From the NCBI RefSeq assembly GCF_009380215.1, contig NZ_WHUG01000005.1:124001-188000 (forward strand): a stretch of DNA of 64,000 nucleotides. The letters are read 5' to 3'. This document shows, one piece after another, positions 9,292-20,233 of the stretch. A program made the translations under genes and the position numbers. The first letter of the stretch is position 1, and every line of letters starts with the position of its first letter. The notes beneath the pieces are model-generated. The model ran no database searches. It was not told the origin of the DNA and worked only from the letters and a program-made list of their open reading frames with translations. The stretch is from Rugamonas aquatica (lineage in GTDB: Bacteria > Pseudomonadota > Gammaproteobacteria > Burkholderiales > Burkholderiaceae_D).

Positions 9292-9917
9292 GGTGCCTCC
9301 TTAACTTCAGCTTCGGCCTGGCCGCGCGTGGTGACCGGCGCAATCTTGACGATCTTCAGGCGGTCATTGCGCTTGACGCGTACGGCGTCGGCTGGGTCGA
9401 AATGTTTGGTGTCCTTGCGCTTGCGCAGGGTCAGCGCCACGGCGGCGATAATCGCAACCAGCAGGATCGCTGCGGCGATTTCAAAGCCGTAGATGTATTT
9501 GGTGTAAATCAGCAGGCCCAGTTCCTTGGTGCCGCCGATGTTGCCGGCGTTGACCGGCTGCTGATCGAACGACAGGAAGGAACGCCACAGCACGGCGGCC
9601 ATTTCCAGCACGATGATGACACCGACGAAGGAAGCGATAGGCAGGTAGCCCCAGAAGCCTTCGCGCATCTTGTCCGTATCGATGTCGAGCATCATGACCA
9701 CGAACAGGAACAGCACCATGACGGCGCCGACGTAGACCAGTACCAGCACGATGGCGAGGAACTCAGCCTCCAGCAGCATCCAGATGCCGGCAGCGGAGAA
9801 GAACGCCAGCACCAGGAACAGTGCCGCATGCACCGGATTGCGGGCCGTGATAACGCGCGTCGCAGCCAATATCATGATGGCTGAGAAGGCGTAGAACAAA
9901 GCAGTTTTAAATTCCAT
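9288..9917 (-). CDS. nuoJ: NADH-quinone oxidoreductase subunit J
   Basis: Membrane subunit of 209 aa with five hydrophobic helices. [20 protein letters not shown] and [20 protein letters not shown] (the pi-bulge helix used in coupling) are typical. A charged tail of about 45 residues follows the last helix. A 79-base gap separates it from nuoI; the gap holds a GC-rich stem (CCCGG/CCGGG, 9970-9985) without a T run, so a weak processing site is possible but not a terminator. Confidence 0.97.
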   Translation of the reverse strand: MEFKTALFYAFSAIMILAATRVITARNPVHAALFLVLAFFSAAGIWMLLEAEFLAIVLVLVYVGAVMVLFLFVVMMLDIDTDKMREGFWGYLPIASFVGVIIVLEMAAVLWRSFLSFDQQPVNAGNIGGTKELGLLIYTKYIYGFEIAAAILLVAIIAAVALTLRKRKDTKHFDPADAVRVKRNDRLKIVKIAPVTTRGQAEAEVKEAP

Positions 9918-9996
9918 AACTAACCCAAGAGACGTACAGTTTATTGATCAACACACCGCTGCGGCGGAACCCGGCCGGAACCGGGCCCGCCTTCCG

Positions 9997-10485
9997 TCAG
10001 CGGTAAGGAGCGTCCGCTGCGCGGGCTTCGGCGATCTCGTTTTCGTAGCGATCGCCAACGGCCAGCAGCATCTCTTTCGTGTAGTACAGATCGCCGCGTT
10101 TCTCGCCGTGGTATTCCAGCACGTGCGTTTCAACGATCGAATCGACCGGGCACGACTCTTCGCAGAAACCGCAGAAGATGCACTTGGTCAGATCGATGTC
10201 GTAACGCGTGGTGCGGCGCGAACCATCGTCGCGCTGCTCGGATTCGATGGTGATCGCCATCGCCGGGCACACTGCTTCGCACAGTTTGCAGGCGATGCAG
10301 CGCTCTTCACCATTCGGATAGCGGCGCAGCGCGTGCAGGCCACGGAAGCGCGGCGACATCGGCGTCTTCTCTTCCGGGTACTGCACGGTGATCTTGCGCG
10401 AGAACATATACTTGCCCGTCAGCGCCATCCCTTTGATCAATTCGGTCAGCATGAAGCTGCCGATGAAGTCTTTTAAACGTTCCAT
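9997..10485 (-). CDS. nuoI: NADH-quinone oxidoreductase subunit I (two 4Fe-4S clusters)
   Basis: Peripheral arm subunit carrying clusters N6a and N6b. The two ferredoxin motifs read [16 protein letters not shown] and [16 protein letters not shown]. 162 aa, normal length. It starts 12 bases behind the nuoH stop. Confidence 0.98.
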   Translation of the reverse strand: MERLKDFIGSFMLTELIKGMALTGKYMFSRKITVQYPEEKTPMSPRFRGLHALRRYPNGEERCIACKLCEAVCPAMAITIESEQRDDGSRRTTRYDIDLTKCIFCGFCEESCPVDSIVETHVLEYHGEKRGDLYYTKEMLLAVGDRYENEIAEARAADAPYR

Positions 10486-10497
10486 TTTTTCCAGTCC

Positions 10498-11583
10498 TTA
10501 CTTCCAGATATTCCAGGATGTCTGCATCCAGCCGGCCACGAACACCAGGTACACCAGCGTCAGAGGGATAAACACTTTCCAGCCCAGACGCATGATCTGG
10601 TCATAACGGTAGCGTGGGAAAGTACCGCGCACCCAGATGAAGACGGACACCAGGAAGAACGCCTTGGCGAACAACCAGAAGAAGCCGCCGAAACCGCCCC
10701 AGAATTCGAGGAAGGCAAACGGTGCGGACCAGCCGCCCAGGAACATGATCGAACCCAGGGTCGCGATCAGAATCATGTTGGCGTATTCGGCCAGCATGAA
10801 CATGGCGTAGGCCATGCCCGAGTATTCGACCATGTGGCCGGCAACGATCTCGGACTCGCCCTCGACCACGTCGAACGGGTGACGGTTGCACTCCGCCAGG
10901 CCGGAGGTCAGGTAGACCACGAACAGCGGCAGCAGCGGCAGCCAGTTCCACGACAGGATGTTCAGGCCGTGGTCGGCGAACATGCCCTTCTGCTGACCGG
11001 CGACGATGTCGCCGAAGTTCAGCGAACCGGACACCATCAGCACGACCACCAGCACGAAGCCCATCGGGATTTCGTAGGAGATCATCTGTGCCGAGGCGCG
11101 CATCGCGCCCATGAACGAGTACTTCGAGTTCGAAGCCCAGCCGGCGATGATGATGCCGTAGACTTCCATCGAGGTGATCGCCATCAGCAGCAGCAGGCCG
11201 GCGTTGACGTTGGCCAGCACGGCTTCGGCGCCGAACGGTACGACCGCCCAGGCGGCCAGCGCCGGCATGATGGTCATGATAGGACCGATCACGAACAGGC
11301 CAGGGTTGGCCTTGGCCGGGGTGATGATCTCTTTGAACAGCAGCTTGAGCGCATCGGCGATCGGTTGCAGCAGGCCCATAGGACCAACGCGGTTAGGACC
11401 GACGCGGATCTGGATCCAGCCGATGAACTTGCGTTCCCACAGCGTCAGGTAGGCAACCAGACCCATCAGCGGCAGCAGCACGACGATCACACGGATCAGC
11501 GCCCAGATCAGCGGCCAGGCCGGCGCCAGAACGCTGTTGGCGCCCATGGCATTAATAGTAGTGACGAATTCAGGCAGAGCCAT
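10498..11583 (-). CDS. nuoH: NADH-quinone oxidoreductase subunit H
   Basis: Membrane subunit at the quinone site, 361 aa with eight or nine helices. [20 protein letters not shown] near the N terminus and the loop [20 protein letters not shown], rich in the conserved acidic residues of the E-channel, are diagnostic. The ATG shares one base with the nuoG stop (TAATG). Confidence 0.98.
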   Translation of the reverse strand: MALPEFVTTINAMGANSVLAPAWPLIWALIRVIVVLLPLMGLVAYLTLWERKFIGWIQIRVGPNRVGPMGLLQPIADALKLLFKEIITPAKANPGLFVIGPIMTIMPALAAWAVVPFGAEAVLANVNAGLLLLMAITSMEVYGIIIAGWASNSKYSFMGAMRASAQMISYEIPMGFVLVVVLMVSGSLNFGDIVAGQQKGMFADHGLNILSWNWLPLLPLFVVYLTSGLAECNRHPFDVVEGESEIVAGHMVEYSGMAYAMFMLAEYANMILIATLGSIMFLGGWSAPFAFLEFWGGFGGFFWLFAKAFFLVSVFIWVRGTFPRYRYDQIMRLGWKVFIPLTLVYLVFVAGWMQTSWNIWK

Positions 11584-13904
11584 TATTTACCCTCCCCTGC
11601 TTTTTCAACGGTGATGGAGCCGAACATGCCGCCCAGAGCAGCGGTCGACGCGTGAGCGGCGGCGACGCGGACTGCATTGGCTGGCAGTTTGGCATCAACA
11701 GCGGCGACCAGGATCGCGCTGCCGGAACCTTGCGTGACCTTGACCTTGTCGCCGGCGGCGACACCCAGTTGCTGCGCCAGCGCGGACGACAGGTGCGCTT
11801 TAGGCGCAGCCGCATCGGCCATCTTCTGCAGCGACTCGGCGCGACGCACTACGGCGTCGGCGAAGTAGATAGGCACGTCTGCAATACGTTCCGTACCCGT
11901 CGAAACCGCAGCGGCGGCGACGACAGCTTGCTTGGTGGTGTTGTTCAGCTTGGCCGACAGGTCGGTCACGCCGGCGCCCAGCACTTCGTCGCGGATCGCT
12001 TCGGAAGTATCGTAGTCGAAACCGGACAGGCCGAGGATGTTACCCAGCACGCGCAGGACTTTCCACGCAGGGCGGGTTTCCAGCAGCGGCTTGACGGTGC
12101 CGTTGAAGCTTTGCGCGCGGCCTTCGCAGTTGACGAAGGTGCCCGAGGTTTCGCTGAATGGCGACACCGGCAGCAGTACGTCGGCGTAGTCCATGCCATG
12201 CTTGTACGCCGACATGACGACAACCATCTCCGCGTGTTTCAGTGCGGCGGTGGCGGCTTGCGGGTTGTGTGCGTCCAGCTCTGGCTCGGCGTTCAGCAGC
12301 AGGTAAGCCTGCTTCTGTTCGGAGAACGCAGGGGCCTTGGCACCGTTGGCGTTGACCAGGTAAGCACCAACGGTGTTGGCGGCTTCGGTCAGGTAGCCCA
12401 GCTTGGCGCCGGTTTGTTCGGCGATCCATTGTGCGGCGGCGTGCAGCGCGGCAGCCTGCGGGTGCTGCGTTGCCGCGTTACCCAGGAAGACGGCCTTGTT
12501 CTCGCCGGAGATCAGCGAAGCGGCGATCGCGTTGGCGGCGTCGGAAGCTTGTACGCCTTCGAAGCCCGCTGGTGCGGCGACTTCCTTGGCTTTAGCCACG
12601 GCCACGACAACTTGCGACAGCGCCGACAGCCACTCCGACGGAGCAACGATCATTTTGTTCGCAACGGTCATCAGCTGGTCGTCGTCGGTGGCGTGCAGGA
12701 TGGACAGCTTGGCGCCGCCCTTCACTGCCGTGCGCAGACGGGTAGCCAGCAGCGGGTGATCCTTGCGCAGGAACGAGCCGATGACGAAGGCGCGGTTCAG
12801 CTGACCGAACTCGGTGATCGACATGCCCAGCCAAGGGGTCACATCGCCCAGCGAGAAGTCGCTGTGACGCAGGCGCGTGTCCACGCTGTCCGAGCCCATG
12901 GCGCGGGTCAGCTTTTGCAGCAGATGCAGTTCTTCCAGCGTCGAGTGCGGCGTGGCCAGTGCGGCCAGCGCGCCGGCGCCGTGTTCGTGCTTGATGTTCT
13001 TCAGGCCGTGCGCCACGTATTCCAGCGCGGTTTGCCAGTCGACTTCTTTCCACTCGCCGCCCTGCTTCAGCATAGGCTGAGTCAGACGGTCGGCGGCTTC
13101 CAGGCCTTCGTACGAGAAGCGGTCCTTGTCGGAAATCCAGCACTCGTTGACGGCGTCGTTTTCCAGCGGCAGTACGCGCTTGACCTTGCCGGCTTTCACC
13201 TGAACGATCAGGTTGGCGCCCAGGCCGTCGTGCGGCGATACCGATTTGCGGCGCGACAGTTCCCACGAACGGGCGCTGTAGCGGAACGGCTTCGACGTCA
13301 GTGCGCCTACCGGGCACAGGTCGATCATGTTGCCGGACATTTCCGAGTTCACGGTCTGGCCGACGAACGCGGTGATTTCCGAGTGTTCGCCGCGGCCGAT
13401 CATGCCCAGTTCCATCACGCCGGCCACTTCCTGGCCAAAGCGTACGCAACGGGTGCACTGGATGCAGCGCGCCATCTCCTGCATGGAGACCAGCGGGCCG
13501 GCATCTTTCGGCACGACGACGCGCTTGTCTTCTTCGTAGCGCGATTCGCCCTTGCCGTAGCCGACTGCCAAGTCTTGCAACTGGCACTCGCCGCCCTGAT
13601 CGCAGATCGGGCAGTCCAGCGGGTGGTTAATCAACAGGAATTCCATGACGGACTTCTGTGCCTGTACGGCCTTGTCCGAAGCGGAGCGCACAATCATGCC
13701 TGCCGAGACCGGCGTTGCGCATGCTGGCAAAGGCTTAGGCGCCTTTTCCACTTCGACGAGGCACATACGGCAGTTCGCAGCGATCGACAATTTCTTGTGA
13801 TAGCAGAAGTGCGGAATGTAGGTTCCCAATTTGTTGGCGGCGTCCATCACCATGCTACCAGCAGGGACTTCGACTTTTTTGCCGTCTATTTCGATTTCAA
13901 CCAT
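11583..13904 (-). CDS. nuoG: NADH-quinone oxidoreductase subunit G
   Basis: Large iron-sulfur subunit of the NADH arm, 773 aa. In order: a 2Fe-2S ferredoxin domain ([17 protein letters not shown] then LPACATPV), the His-ligated cluster motif [18 protein letters not shown], the 4Fe-4S motif [13 protein letters not shown] with later LCPVGAL, and a long molybdopterin-oxidoreductase-like domain that has lost its cofactor. The ATG at 13904 lies 22 bases behind nuoF. Confidence 0.98.
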   Translation of the reverse strand: MVEIEIDGKKVEVPAGSMVMDAANKLGTYIPHFCYHKKLSIAANCRMCLVEVEKAPKPLPACATPVSAGMIVRSASDKAVQAQKSVMEFLLINHPLDCPICDQGGECQLQDLAVGYGKGESRYEEDKRVVVPKDAGPLVSMQEMARCIQCTRCVRFGQEVAGVMELGMIGRGEHSEITAFVGQTVNSEMSGNMIDLCPVGALTSKPFRYSARSWELSRRKSVSPHDGLGANLIVQVKAGKVKRVLPLENDAVNECWISDKDRFSYEGLEAADRLTQPMLKQGGEWKEVDWQTALEYVAHGLKNIKHEHGAGALAALATPHSTLEELHLLQKLTRAMGSDSVDTRLRHSDFSLGDVTPWLGMSITEFGQLNRAFVIGSFLRKDHPLLATRLRTAVKGGAKLSILHATDDDQLMTVANKMIVAPSEWLSALSQVVVAVAKAKEVAAPAGFEGVQASDAANAIAASLISGENKAVFLGNAATQHPQAAALHAAAQWIAEQTGAKLGYLTEAANTVGAYLVNANGAKAPAFSEQKQAYLLLNAEPELDAHNPQAATAALKHAEMVVVMSAYKHGMDYADVLLPVSPFSETSGTFVNCEGRAQSFNGTVKPLLETRPAWKVLRVLGNILGLSGFDYDTSEAIRDEVLGAGVTDLSAKLNNTTKQAVVAAAAVSTGTERIADVPIYFADAVVRRAESLQKMADAAAPKAHLSSALAQQLGVAAGDKVKVTQGSGSAILVAAVDAKLPANAVRVAAAHASTAALGGMFGSITVEKAGEGK

Positions 13905-13926
13905 GGTGATCGTTACCTGACGCAGC

Positions 13927-15222
13927 TTAGATGTAAGCGGGCACTAAGCAATGCTTGTGCTCGACGTGATATTCAAATTCTTCGCGGAATTGCTTGATGA
14001 ACGCGCGCATCGGCATCGCCGCGGCATCGCCCAGCGCGCAAATGGTGCGGCCCTGGATGTTGTCGCAGATCGAGTTCAGCACGTCCAGATCCGAAGGACG
14101 TCCCTGGCCGTTTTCGATGCGGTGAATCATGCGGTACATCCAACCCGTACCTTCACGGCATGGGGTGCACTGGCCGCACGACTCTTCAAAGTAGAAGTAC
14201 GCCAGACGCTCCATAGCCTTGACCATGCAACGCGTTTCATCCATGACGATGACGGCGCCCGAACCGAGCATCGAGCCAGCTTTGGCGATCGAGTCGTAGT
14301 CCAGGTCGGTGTTCATCATCAGTTCGCCGCGGATCACCGGAGCGGACGAACCGCCTGGGATCACAGCCTTGATCTTTTTGCCGCCGCGCATGCCGCCTGC
14401 CAGTTCCAGCAGTTTGGCGAACGGGGTACCCAGCGGTACCTCGTAGTTGCCCGGCAGTTCAACGTCGCCCGAGATCGAGAAGATCTTCGAACCGCCGTTG
14501 TTCGGACGTCCCATGCCCAGGTACTTTTCAGGACCCATGTTCAGGATGAACGGAACCGCCGCGAAAGTCTCGGTGTTGTTGATGGTGGTCGGCTTGCCGT
14601 ACAGGCCGAACGACGCAGGGAAAGGCGGCTTGAAGCGCGGCTGGCCTTTTTTGCCTTCCAGCGATTCCAGCAGCGCGGTTTCTTCGCCGCAGATGTAAGC
14701 GCCATAACCATGGTGCGCGTGCAGCTGGAAGCTGAACTCGCTGCCCATGATCTTGTCGCCCAGGAAGCCGGCGGCGCGCGCCTCTTCCAGTGCATCTTCA
14801 AACTGGGTGTAGACCTCGAAGATCTCGCCGTGGATGTAGTTGTAGCCTACAGTAATCCCCATGGCGTAGGCGCCAATGGCCATGCCCTCGATCAGCGCAT
14901 GCGGGTTGTAGCGCATGATGTCGCGGTCCTTGAAAGTGCCTGGCTCGCCCTCATCTGAGTTACATACCAGGTACTTCTGGCCCGGGAACTGGCGTGGCAT
15001 GAAGCTCCACTTCAGGCCGGTAGGGAAACCCGCGCCGCCACGGCCGCGCAACGACGACGCTTTGAGGTCGGCGATGATTTGTTCCGGGGTGATCTTCTCT
15101 TCGAGGATCTTGCGCAGGGCGCTGTAGCCGCCGCGCTTGACGTAATCTTCCAGGTGCCAGTTCTTGCCGTCCAGGCCGGCGAGAATGACTGGGTCGATGT
15201 GACGATTGTGGAGTGACGTCAT
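13927..15222 (-). CDS. nuoF: NADH-quinone oxidoreductase subunit F (NADH and FMN site)
   Basis: Binds NADH and FMN and cluster N3. The nucleotide-binding stretch [17 protein letters not shown], the FMN stretch [15 protein letters not shown], and the cluster motif [12 protein letters not shown] are present. The start ATG at 15222 ([14 protein letters not shown]) overlaps the nuoE stop as ATGA, giving 431 aa; the open frame runs further upstream inside nuoE but that part is not protein-like. Confidence 0.98.
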   Translation of the reverse strand: MTSLHNRHIDPVILAGLDGKNWHLEDYVKRGGYSALRKILEEKITPEQIIADLKASSLRGRGGAGFPTGLKWSFMPRQFPGQKYLVCNSDEGEPGTFKDRDIMRYNPHALIEGMAIGAYAMGITVGYNYIHGEIFEVYTQFEDALEEARAAGFLGDKIMGSEFSFQLHAHHGYGAYICGEETALLESLEGKKGQPRFKPPFPASFGLYGKPTTINNTETFAAVPFILNMGPEKYLGMGRPNNGGSKIFSISGDVELPGNYEVPLGTPFAKLLELAGGMRGGKKIKAVIPGGSSAPVIRGELMMNTDLDYDSIAKAGSMLGSGAVIVMDETRCMVKAMERLAYFYFEESCGQCTPCREGTGWMYRMIHRIENGQGRPSDLDVLNSICDNIQGRTICALGDAAAMPMRAFIKQFREEFEYHVEHKHCLVPAYI

Positions 15223-15698
15223 TTCTTCAGTTCCTCCACGAGGGTGTCGATTTTTTCGTTGGACATGAAGCTGCACATGCGCTGGTCGTTCACCAGCATC
15301 ACTGGCGCGTCGCCGCAGGCGCCCATGCACTCGCCTTCCACCAGCGTGAAAGCGCCGTCGTCCGTGGTGCCACGGAAGTCGATGCCCAGCTTTTCTTTCA
15401 GGTGGTTGGCCGCGCGCACGCCGCCCGACAGGGCGCATGGCAGGTTGGTGCACACGGAAATCTTGTGCTTGCCGACCGGCTTCAGGTTGTACATATTGTA
15501 GAAGGTCGCGACTTCCTGCACGGCGATGGCCGGCATGCGGATGTAGTCGGCCAACTCGGCCATCACTTCCGGCGAGATCCAGCCCAGTTCAACCTGGGCG
15601 TGGGCCAGCGAGGCCATCACGGCCGACTGGCGTTGGTCGGCCGGATACTTGGCCAACTCGCGGTCGATTTTTTTGTAGCACTGCTCTGATAACAACAT
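15219..15698 (-). CDS. nuoE: NADH-quinone oxidoreductase subunit E (2Fe-2S)
   Basis: Thioredoxin-like 2Fe-2S subunit (cluster N1a), 159 aa. The four ligands are in [12 protein letters not shown] and [30 protein letters not shown] is typical of the N-terminal helical part. It begins 9 bases behind nuoD. Confidence 0.98.
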   Translation of the reverse strand: MLLSEQCYKKIDRELAKYPADQRQSAVMASLAHAQVELGWISPEVMAELADYIRMPAIAVQEVATFYNMYNLKPVGKHKISVCTNLPCALSGGVRAANHLKEKLGIDFRGTTDDGAFTLVEGECMGACGDAPVMLVNDQRMCSFMSNEKIDTLVEELKK

Positions 15699-15707
15699 AC
15701 TTTTTCC

Positions 15708-16961
15708 TTAGCGGTCGATACTGCCGAACACGATATCTTGCGTACCGATGATGGTCACGGCGTCGGCAATCATGTGGCCGCGCGCCATTTCATCCAGCGA
15801 CTGCAAGTGCGCGTAATCGGGAGCGCGCAGCTTCATGCGGTATGGCTTGTTGGCGCCGTCGGACAGCAGATAGATGCCGAACTCGCCCTTCGGATGCTCC
15901 ACCGCGCTGTACGCTTCGCCCGGCGGCACGTGGAAGCCTTCGGTGAACAGCTTGAAGTGGTGAATCAGCGATTCCATATTGGTCTTCATGTCGACGCGGC
16001 CCGGAGGCGCCACCTTGCGGTTGTCGGTCATGACCGGACCCGGATTGTTGCGCAGCCATTCCACGCATTGCTTGATGATCTTGTTCGACTGGCGCAGTTC
16101 TTCCACGCGCACCAGGTAGCGGTCGTAGCAGTCGCCGTTGGTGCCGATCGGCACGTCGAAGTCCATCAGATCGTACACTTCGTACGGCTGGTGCTTGCGC
16201 AAGTCCCACTGGATGCCCGAACCGCGCAGCATGGCGCCGGTGAAGCCCATGGCCAGCGCATCTTCCGGCGCCACCACGCCGATGCCGACGGTACGCTGTT
16301 TCCAGATACGGTTGTCGGTCAGCAGGGTTTCGTATTCGTCGACATAGGTCGGGAAACGGCCGGTGAACGCTTCGATGAAGTCCAGCAGCGAACCCTGGCG
16401 GTCTTCGTTCAGGTTGGCGACGGCCTTGGCCGAACGGATGATCGACGGCTTGTGCTGCGGCATCGCGTCCGGCAGGTCGCGGTACACGCCGCCCGGACGG
16501 TAGTAGGCCGCGTGCATGCGCGCGCCCGACACCGCTTCGTAGCAGTCGAACAGGTCTTCGCGGTCGCGGAAGCAGTACAGGAACGGGCCCATGGCGCCGA
16601 CGTCCAGCGCGTGCGCGCCCAGCCACATCAGGTGGTTCAGGATGCGGGTGATCTCGTCGAACATCACGCGGATGTATTGCGCGCGCAGTGGCACTTCCAG
16701 GCCCAGCAGCTTCTCGATGGCCATCACGTAGGCGTGCTCGTTGCACATCATCGAGACGTAGTCGAGGCGGTCCATGTAGGGCACGGACTGCAGGTAGGTC
16801 TTCTGTTCAGCCAGCTTCTCGGTGCCGCGGTGCAGCAGGCCGATGTGCGGGTCGGCACGCTGGATCACTTCGCCGTCCAGCTCCAGCACCAGGCGCAGCA
16901 CGCCGTGCGCGGCCGGGTGTTGCGGACCGAAGTTCAGGGTGTAGTTCTTAATTTCAGCCAT
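15708..16961 (-). CDS. nuoD: NADH-quinone oxidoreductase subunit D
   Basis: 49-kDa-type subunit that forms the quinone pocket with Nuo[21 protein letters not shown] near the start, [14 protein letters not shown] and the ending DIVFGSIDR (last Arg) are diagnostic. 417 aa; not fused to NuoC, as is usual for betaproteobacteria and unlike E. coli. It starts 3 bases behind nuoC. Confidence 0.98.
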   Translation of the reverse strand: MAEIKNYTLNFGPQHPAAHGVLRLVLELDGEVIQRADPHIGLLHRGTEKLAEQKTYLQSVPYMDRLDYVSMMCNEHAYVMAIEKLLGLEVPLRAQYIRVMFDEITRILNHLMWLGAHALDVGAMGPFLYCFRDREDLFDCYEAVSGARMHAAYYRPGGVYRDLPDAMPQHKPSIIRSAKAVANLNEDRQGSLLDFIEAFTGRFPTYVDEYETLLTDNRIWKQRTVGIGVVAPEDALAMGFTGAMLRGSGIQWDLRKHQPYEVYDLMDFDVPIGTNGDCYDRYLVRVEELRQSNKIIKQCVEWLRNNPGPVMTDNRKVAPPGRVDMKTNMESLIHHFKLFTEGFHVPPGEAYSAVEHPKGEFGIYLLSDGANKPYRMKLRAPDYAHLQSLDEMARGHMIADAVTIIGTQDIVFGSIDR

Positions 16962-16964
16962 GTT

Positions 16965-17555
16965 TTACTTCCCGTAGTTTTCTTCGCGGATCACGCGAGG
17001 CACGTTTTCACGCGGCTCGATGGTGACCGGCTGGTAGATCACGCGCTTCTGCTCGGGGTCGTAGCGCATTTCGACATAGCCCGATACCGGGAAGTCCTTG
17101 CGGAACGGATGGCCGATGAAACCGTAGTCGGTCAGGATGCGGCGCAGGTCGTTGTGGCCTTCGAACAGGATGCCGAACATGTCGAACGCTTCGCGCTCGT
17201 ACCAGTTGACGGCGCGCCACAGCGGCACCAGCGACGGCAGCAGCGGCATTTCGTCGTCGGCGCAGAACGCGCGCACGCGCACGCGCCAGTTGTGCTTCAC
17301 CGACAGCAAATGGACGACCACTGCGAATCGCAGGCCGTCCCAGGCGCCATCGCCGTAGTTCAGATAGTCGACGCCGGCCAGGTCGATCAGCTGATCGAAG
17401 CCCAGCGACTTGTCGTCGCGCAGCGTTTGCATCACGCCGTAGTAGTCGGCGGCTTTCACGACCAGCGTGATTTCGCCCAACGCCACGGTCGTAGTAACGC
17501 GATCGCCCAGGGCAGTGCCGAGGGCGGTTTGCAGTTGTTCCAGATGTGTAGTCAT
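16965..17555 (-). CDS. nuoC: NADH-quinone oxidoreductase subunit C
   Basis: 30-kDa-type subunit, 196 aa. The signature [26 protein letters not shown] region (split here as [12 protein letters not shown] and GHNDLRRIL) and [19 protein letters not shown] near the end identify it. Confidence 0.97.
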   Translation of the reverse strand: MTTHLEQLQTALGTALGDRVTTTVALGEITLVVKAADYYGVMQTLRDDKSLGFDQLIDLAGVDYLNYGDGAWDGLRFAVVVHLLSVKHNWRVRVRAFCADDEMPLLPSLVPLWRAVNWYEREAFDMFGILFEGHNDLRRILTDYGFIGHPFRKDFPVSGYVEMRYDPEQKRVIYQPVTIEPRENVPRVIREENYGK

Positions 17556-17573
17556 ATTCTTGAAGCAGCCCCG

Positions 17574-18050
17574 TTAGCGTGCGATCGTATTGGTGCGCTT
17601 GATCTTGTTTTGCAGCTGCATGATGCCGTACAGCAGAGCCTCGGCCGTCGGCGGACAGCCCGGCACGTAGACATCGACCGGGACGATGCGGTCGCAACCG
17701 CGCACCACGGAATAGGAGTAGTGATAGTAACCGCCGCCGTTGGCGCAGGAGCCCATCGAGATGACCCAGCGCGGTTCCGGCATCTGGTCGTAGACCTTGC
17801 GCAGCGCGGGAGCCATCTTGTTGCACAGCGTGCCGGCCACGATCATCACGTCGGACTGACGTGGCGAGGGGCGGAACACAACGCCGAAGCGGTCCATATC
17901 GTAACGGGCTGCGCCCACGTGCATCATTTCGACCGCACAGCATGCCAGACCGAACGTCATCGGGAACATCGAACCCGTGCGCGCCCAGTTGATCAGCTTG
18001 TCGGCCGAGGTGGTGATGAAACCTTCGTTTAATACGCCTTCAATAGCCAT
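17574..18050 (-). CDS. nuoB: NADH-quinone oxidoreductase subunit B (cluster N2)
   Basis: Carries the terminal 4Fe-4S cluster N2. The adjacent Cys pair occurs in [12 protein letters not shown], with the other ligands in [14 protein letters not shown] and [14 protein letters not shown]. 158 aa. It lies 3 bases behind nuoA. Confidence 0.98.
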   Translation of the reverse strand: MAIEGVLNEGFITTSADKLINWARTGSMFPMTFGLACCAVEMMHVGAARYDMDRFGVVFRPSPRQSDVMIVAGTLCNKMAPALRKVYDQMPEPRWVISMGSCANGGGYYHYSYSVVRGCDRIVPVDVYVPGCPPTAEALLYGIMQLQNKIKRTNTIAR

Positions 18051-18053
18051 GGC

Positions 18054-18413
18054 TTATTCCCAATCAAGGGCACCTTTCTTCCAGATATACCAAAAACCGA
18101 CGACGAATTCGGCGATGAACACCATCATCGTGACGAAGCCGCCCCAGCCCAGTTCGCGCATGGATACGCCCCACGGGAAGAAGAATGCCGTTTCCAGATC
18201 GAACAAAATAAAGAGGATCGCGACCAGGTAGTACCGGACGTCGAATTTCATGCGCGCGTCTTCGAAAGCTTCGAAGCCGCATTCATATGGGGAGAGCTTG
18301 GCGGAGTCAGGCTTATTCGGCCCGAGTAAGTGGCCAAGGACTTGGGGAGCGATGCCTACGCCGAGACCGACGAGGATGAACAACAGGACGGGGAGATAAT
18401 TTTCGAGGTTCAC
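18054..18413 (-). CDS. nuoA: NADH-quinone oxidoreductase subunit A (GTG start)
   Basis: First gene of the complex I operon; three membrane helices, 119 aa. The motif [20 protein letters not shown] holds the loop Cys and acidic residues seen in all NuoA. GTG at 18413 is taken as start because family members begin with (M)[12 protein letters not shown]; the open frame continues 26 codons further upstream without family resemblance. No strong ribosome site is visible. Confidence 0.95.
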   Translation of the reverse strand: MNLENYLPVLLFILVGLGVGIAPQVLGHLLGPNKPDSAKLSPYECGFEAFEDARMKFDVRYYLVAILFILFDLETAFFFPWGVSMRELGWGGFVTMMVFIAEFVVGFWYIWKKGALDWE

Positions 18414-18533
18414 GATTGATGAGCTTATATTGAACGGTCGGTTAAAAGGACACACTGCGATGTTCTGCGGTGCTCTTAACGTTCGACCCAATCGTAAAAC
18501 CGCTTAGACCAGGATCGAACGACACATCCTCGT

Positions 18534-18576
18534 AAAAAAGCCAGCTCAGGTACACTTCGGTGCTCCCTTGCTGGCC
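18534..18576 (-). terminator. Terminator behind tRNA-Leu
   Basis: Read on the minus strand, GCCAGC pairs with GCTGGC across a 24-nt loop and is followed by six T. The loop itself holds a small GCAC-CGAA-GTGT hairpin. It starts 10 bases behind the tRNA and separates it from nuoA. Confidence 0.8.
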
Positions 18577-18585
18577 TTATATTTC

Positions 18586-18670
18586 TGGTGCCGACGACGA
18601 GACTCGAACTCGTACAGCTTGCGCCACTACCCCCTCAAGATAGCGTGTCTACCAATTTCACCACGTCGGC
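18586..18670 (-). tRNA. tRNA-Leu, anticodon GAG
   Basis: Read on the minus strand, the acceptor stem GCCGACG pairs with CGTCGGC, and CCA is encoded at the 3' end. The anticodon arm is CTATC-TTGAGGG-GGTAG, giving anticodon GAG (codons CUC and CUU). A long class II variable arm and a T arm ACGAG-TTCGAGT-CTCGT follow. Length 85 with CCA. Confidence 0.97.
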
Positions 18671-18681
18671 GTAAGGCCGCT

Positions 18682-18710
18682 ATTCTACTGTGTTTTCACG
18701 CGGTTGTTAA
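18682..18710 (-). promoter_or_regulatory. Sigma-70-type promoter of tRNA-Leu
   Basis: On the minus strand TTAACA (five of six to consensus) and TAGAAT (five of six) stand 17 bases apart, and the tRNA begins 11 bases after the -10 box. Confidence 0.65.
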
Positions 18711-18888
18711 TCCGTATTGCGCCAAAACAAGAAGAAAAACGATAAATCTTTGCTTCTTTTTACTCTGAATTGTTTTTCTAGCTTGCAACGCTAATGTACT
18801 GCCAAAACAATGAGCAAACAACTTAAAAAGTTGCTAAGGGACTTGAACTTATTTTACAACTGAGTTCATTACTTAGTTCAGTATTGTA

Positions 18889-19305
18889 TTACTTTGGGAT
18901 CGAAGCTGCAGGACCCGTTGCTGCCGGAGCGGCTGGCGCGGCTGCCGGAGCGGCCGGAGCCGCTGCAGGAGCGGTCGGAATCGCTGCCGCGCCGGTCGCT
19001 GGAACCGGAGCTGGCGCCGCTGGCACAGCCTTGTCCATCACGCCGCCGCTGACTGCGCCGCTGCCGCGTTGTGCCGAGATGTACGACAGGGCCAGCGTGG
19101 CGCTGAAGAAGATCGCGGCTGCAACGCCGGTCGACTTCGACATGAAGTTCGAGGAGCCGGTGGCGCCGAACAGGCTGCCCGAGGCGCCCGAGCCGAAGGC
19201 CGCGCCCATGTCGGCACCCTTGCCGTGTTGCAGCAATACCAGGCCGATAATGGCGATTGCGGAAAGCACCTGCACTACGATAACCAGATTGAACAAAGAG
19301 TTCAT
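18889..19305 (-). CDS. secG: Preprotein translocase subunit SecG, with Ala/Pro-rich tail
   Basis: Small partner of the SecYE channel, 138 aa. Two membrane helices (about residues 3-22 and 55-75) flank the typical cytoplasmic loop LLQHGKGADMGAAFGSGASG. The last 40 or so residues are almost only Ala, Pro and Gly, a low-complexity tail of unknown use. It lies 48 bases behind tpiA, a common pairing upstream of tRNA-Leu and nuo. The 218 bases between it and tRNA-Leu are AT-rich and hold a small CAACTT/AAGTTG hairpin but no gene. Confidence 0.95.
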   Translation of the reverse strand: MNSLFNLVIVVQVLSAIAIIGLVLLQHGKGADMGAAFGSGASGSLFGATGSSNFMSKSTGVAAAIFFSATLALSYISAQRGSGAVSGGVMDKAVPAAPAPVPATGAAAIPTAPAAAPAAPAAAPAAPAATGPAASIPK

Positions 19306-19353
19306 GTTATTCCATTCAAAAATAAAAGATTTGTATCGTTTTGTTTCTACAAC

Positions 19354-20100
19354 TTAAACGGCCTGGATAATCCCGAGGAAATCCGCCGCTTTTAATGCGG
19401 CACCACCTATCAGGCCGCCGTCGATATCAGGCTGGGCCATCAATTCTTTTGCATTGTCCGGCTTCATGCTGCCGCCGTACAAAATCTGCATGCCGGCCGC
19501 AACCGGCGCATTCTTCTGCGCCACGCGCGCGCGCAGCAAGGCGTGCGCCTCCTGGGCGATCTGCGGCGTAGCGGTCTTGCCGGTGCCGATAGCCCAGACA
19601 GGCTCGTAAGCAACAACAATCTTGGCCAGGTCGTCAGCGGCAACCGCATCCAGCACGGCTTGCAGCTGGCCGCAGATGACCGATTCGGTCTCGCCTGCTT
19701 CGCGCTGCTCCAGCGTTTCGCCCACGCACACCACCGGCGTCAGGCCGGCAGCCAGGGCCGCGACGGCCTTCTGCGCCACCAGCTCGCTGCTTTCCTTGTG
19801 ATAGGCGCGGCGTTCGGAGTGGCCGCACAACACATAGCGGGCGCCGAAATCGACCAGCATCGCGGCCGAGACTTCGCCCGTGTAGGCGCCGGCAGCGTGG
19901 ACCGACAGATCCTGCGCACCCCAGGCGACCGGGCTGTCTTGCAGTTCAGCCTGGCACTGGGCCAGGTAAGGAGCCGGTACGCAAACTGCGCAATCGGCGC
20001 CAAAGTCGTTCAAGCCGGCGATAATGCCAGACAACAAAGCAGTGTTGCCGGCCCGATTGCCGTTCATTTTCCAGTTGCCGATGACGAGTTTGCGACGCAT
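19354..20100 (-). CDS. tpiA: Triose-phosphate isomerase
   Basis: Interconverts DHAP and glyceraldehyde 3-phosphate in glycolysis. [12 protein letters not shown] (Asn and Lys of the active site), [10 protein letters not shown] (catalytic His), [17 protein letters not shown] (catalytic Glu and the flexible loop) and [12 protein letters not shown] (phosphate site) are all present. 248 aa. Confidence 0.98.
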   Translation of the reverse strand: MRRKLVIGNWKMNGNRAGNTALLSGIIAGLNDFGADCAVCVPAPYLAQCQAELQDSPVAWGAQDLSVHAAGAYTGEVSAAMLVDFGARYVLCGHSERRAYHKESSELVAQKAVAALAAGLTPVVCVGETLEQREAGETESVICGQLQAVLDAVAADDLAKIVVAYEPVWAIGTGKTATPQIAQEAHALLRARVAQKNAPVAAGMQILYGGSMKPDNAKELMAQPDIDGGLIGGAALKAADFLGIIQAV

Positions 20101-20233
20101 AGTAGCCTAAAATTCAATAACCCGCTATTTTAACGCGAGGCTGGAAGCCCGGTCAAACCAGCGGCCGGAGGCGTCGCCCCGGAAATCGCAAAAATACTAC
20201 GGTCGAGCCCACCTTCCGGCCCGCGTTTTTGAC

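Noticed and set aside
9970..9985. GC-rich stem between nuoJ and nuoI as a terminator
   Set aside because: The stem is only 5 bp and has no T run, and the operon continues.
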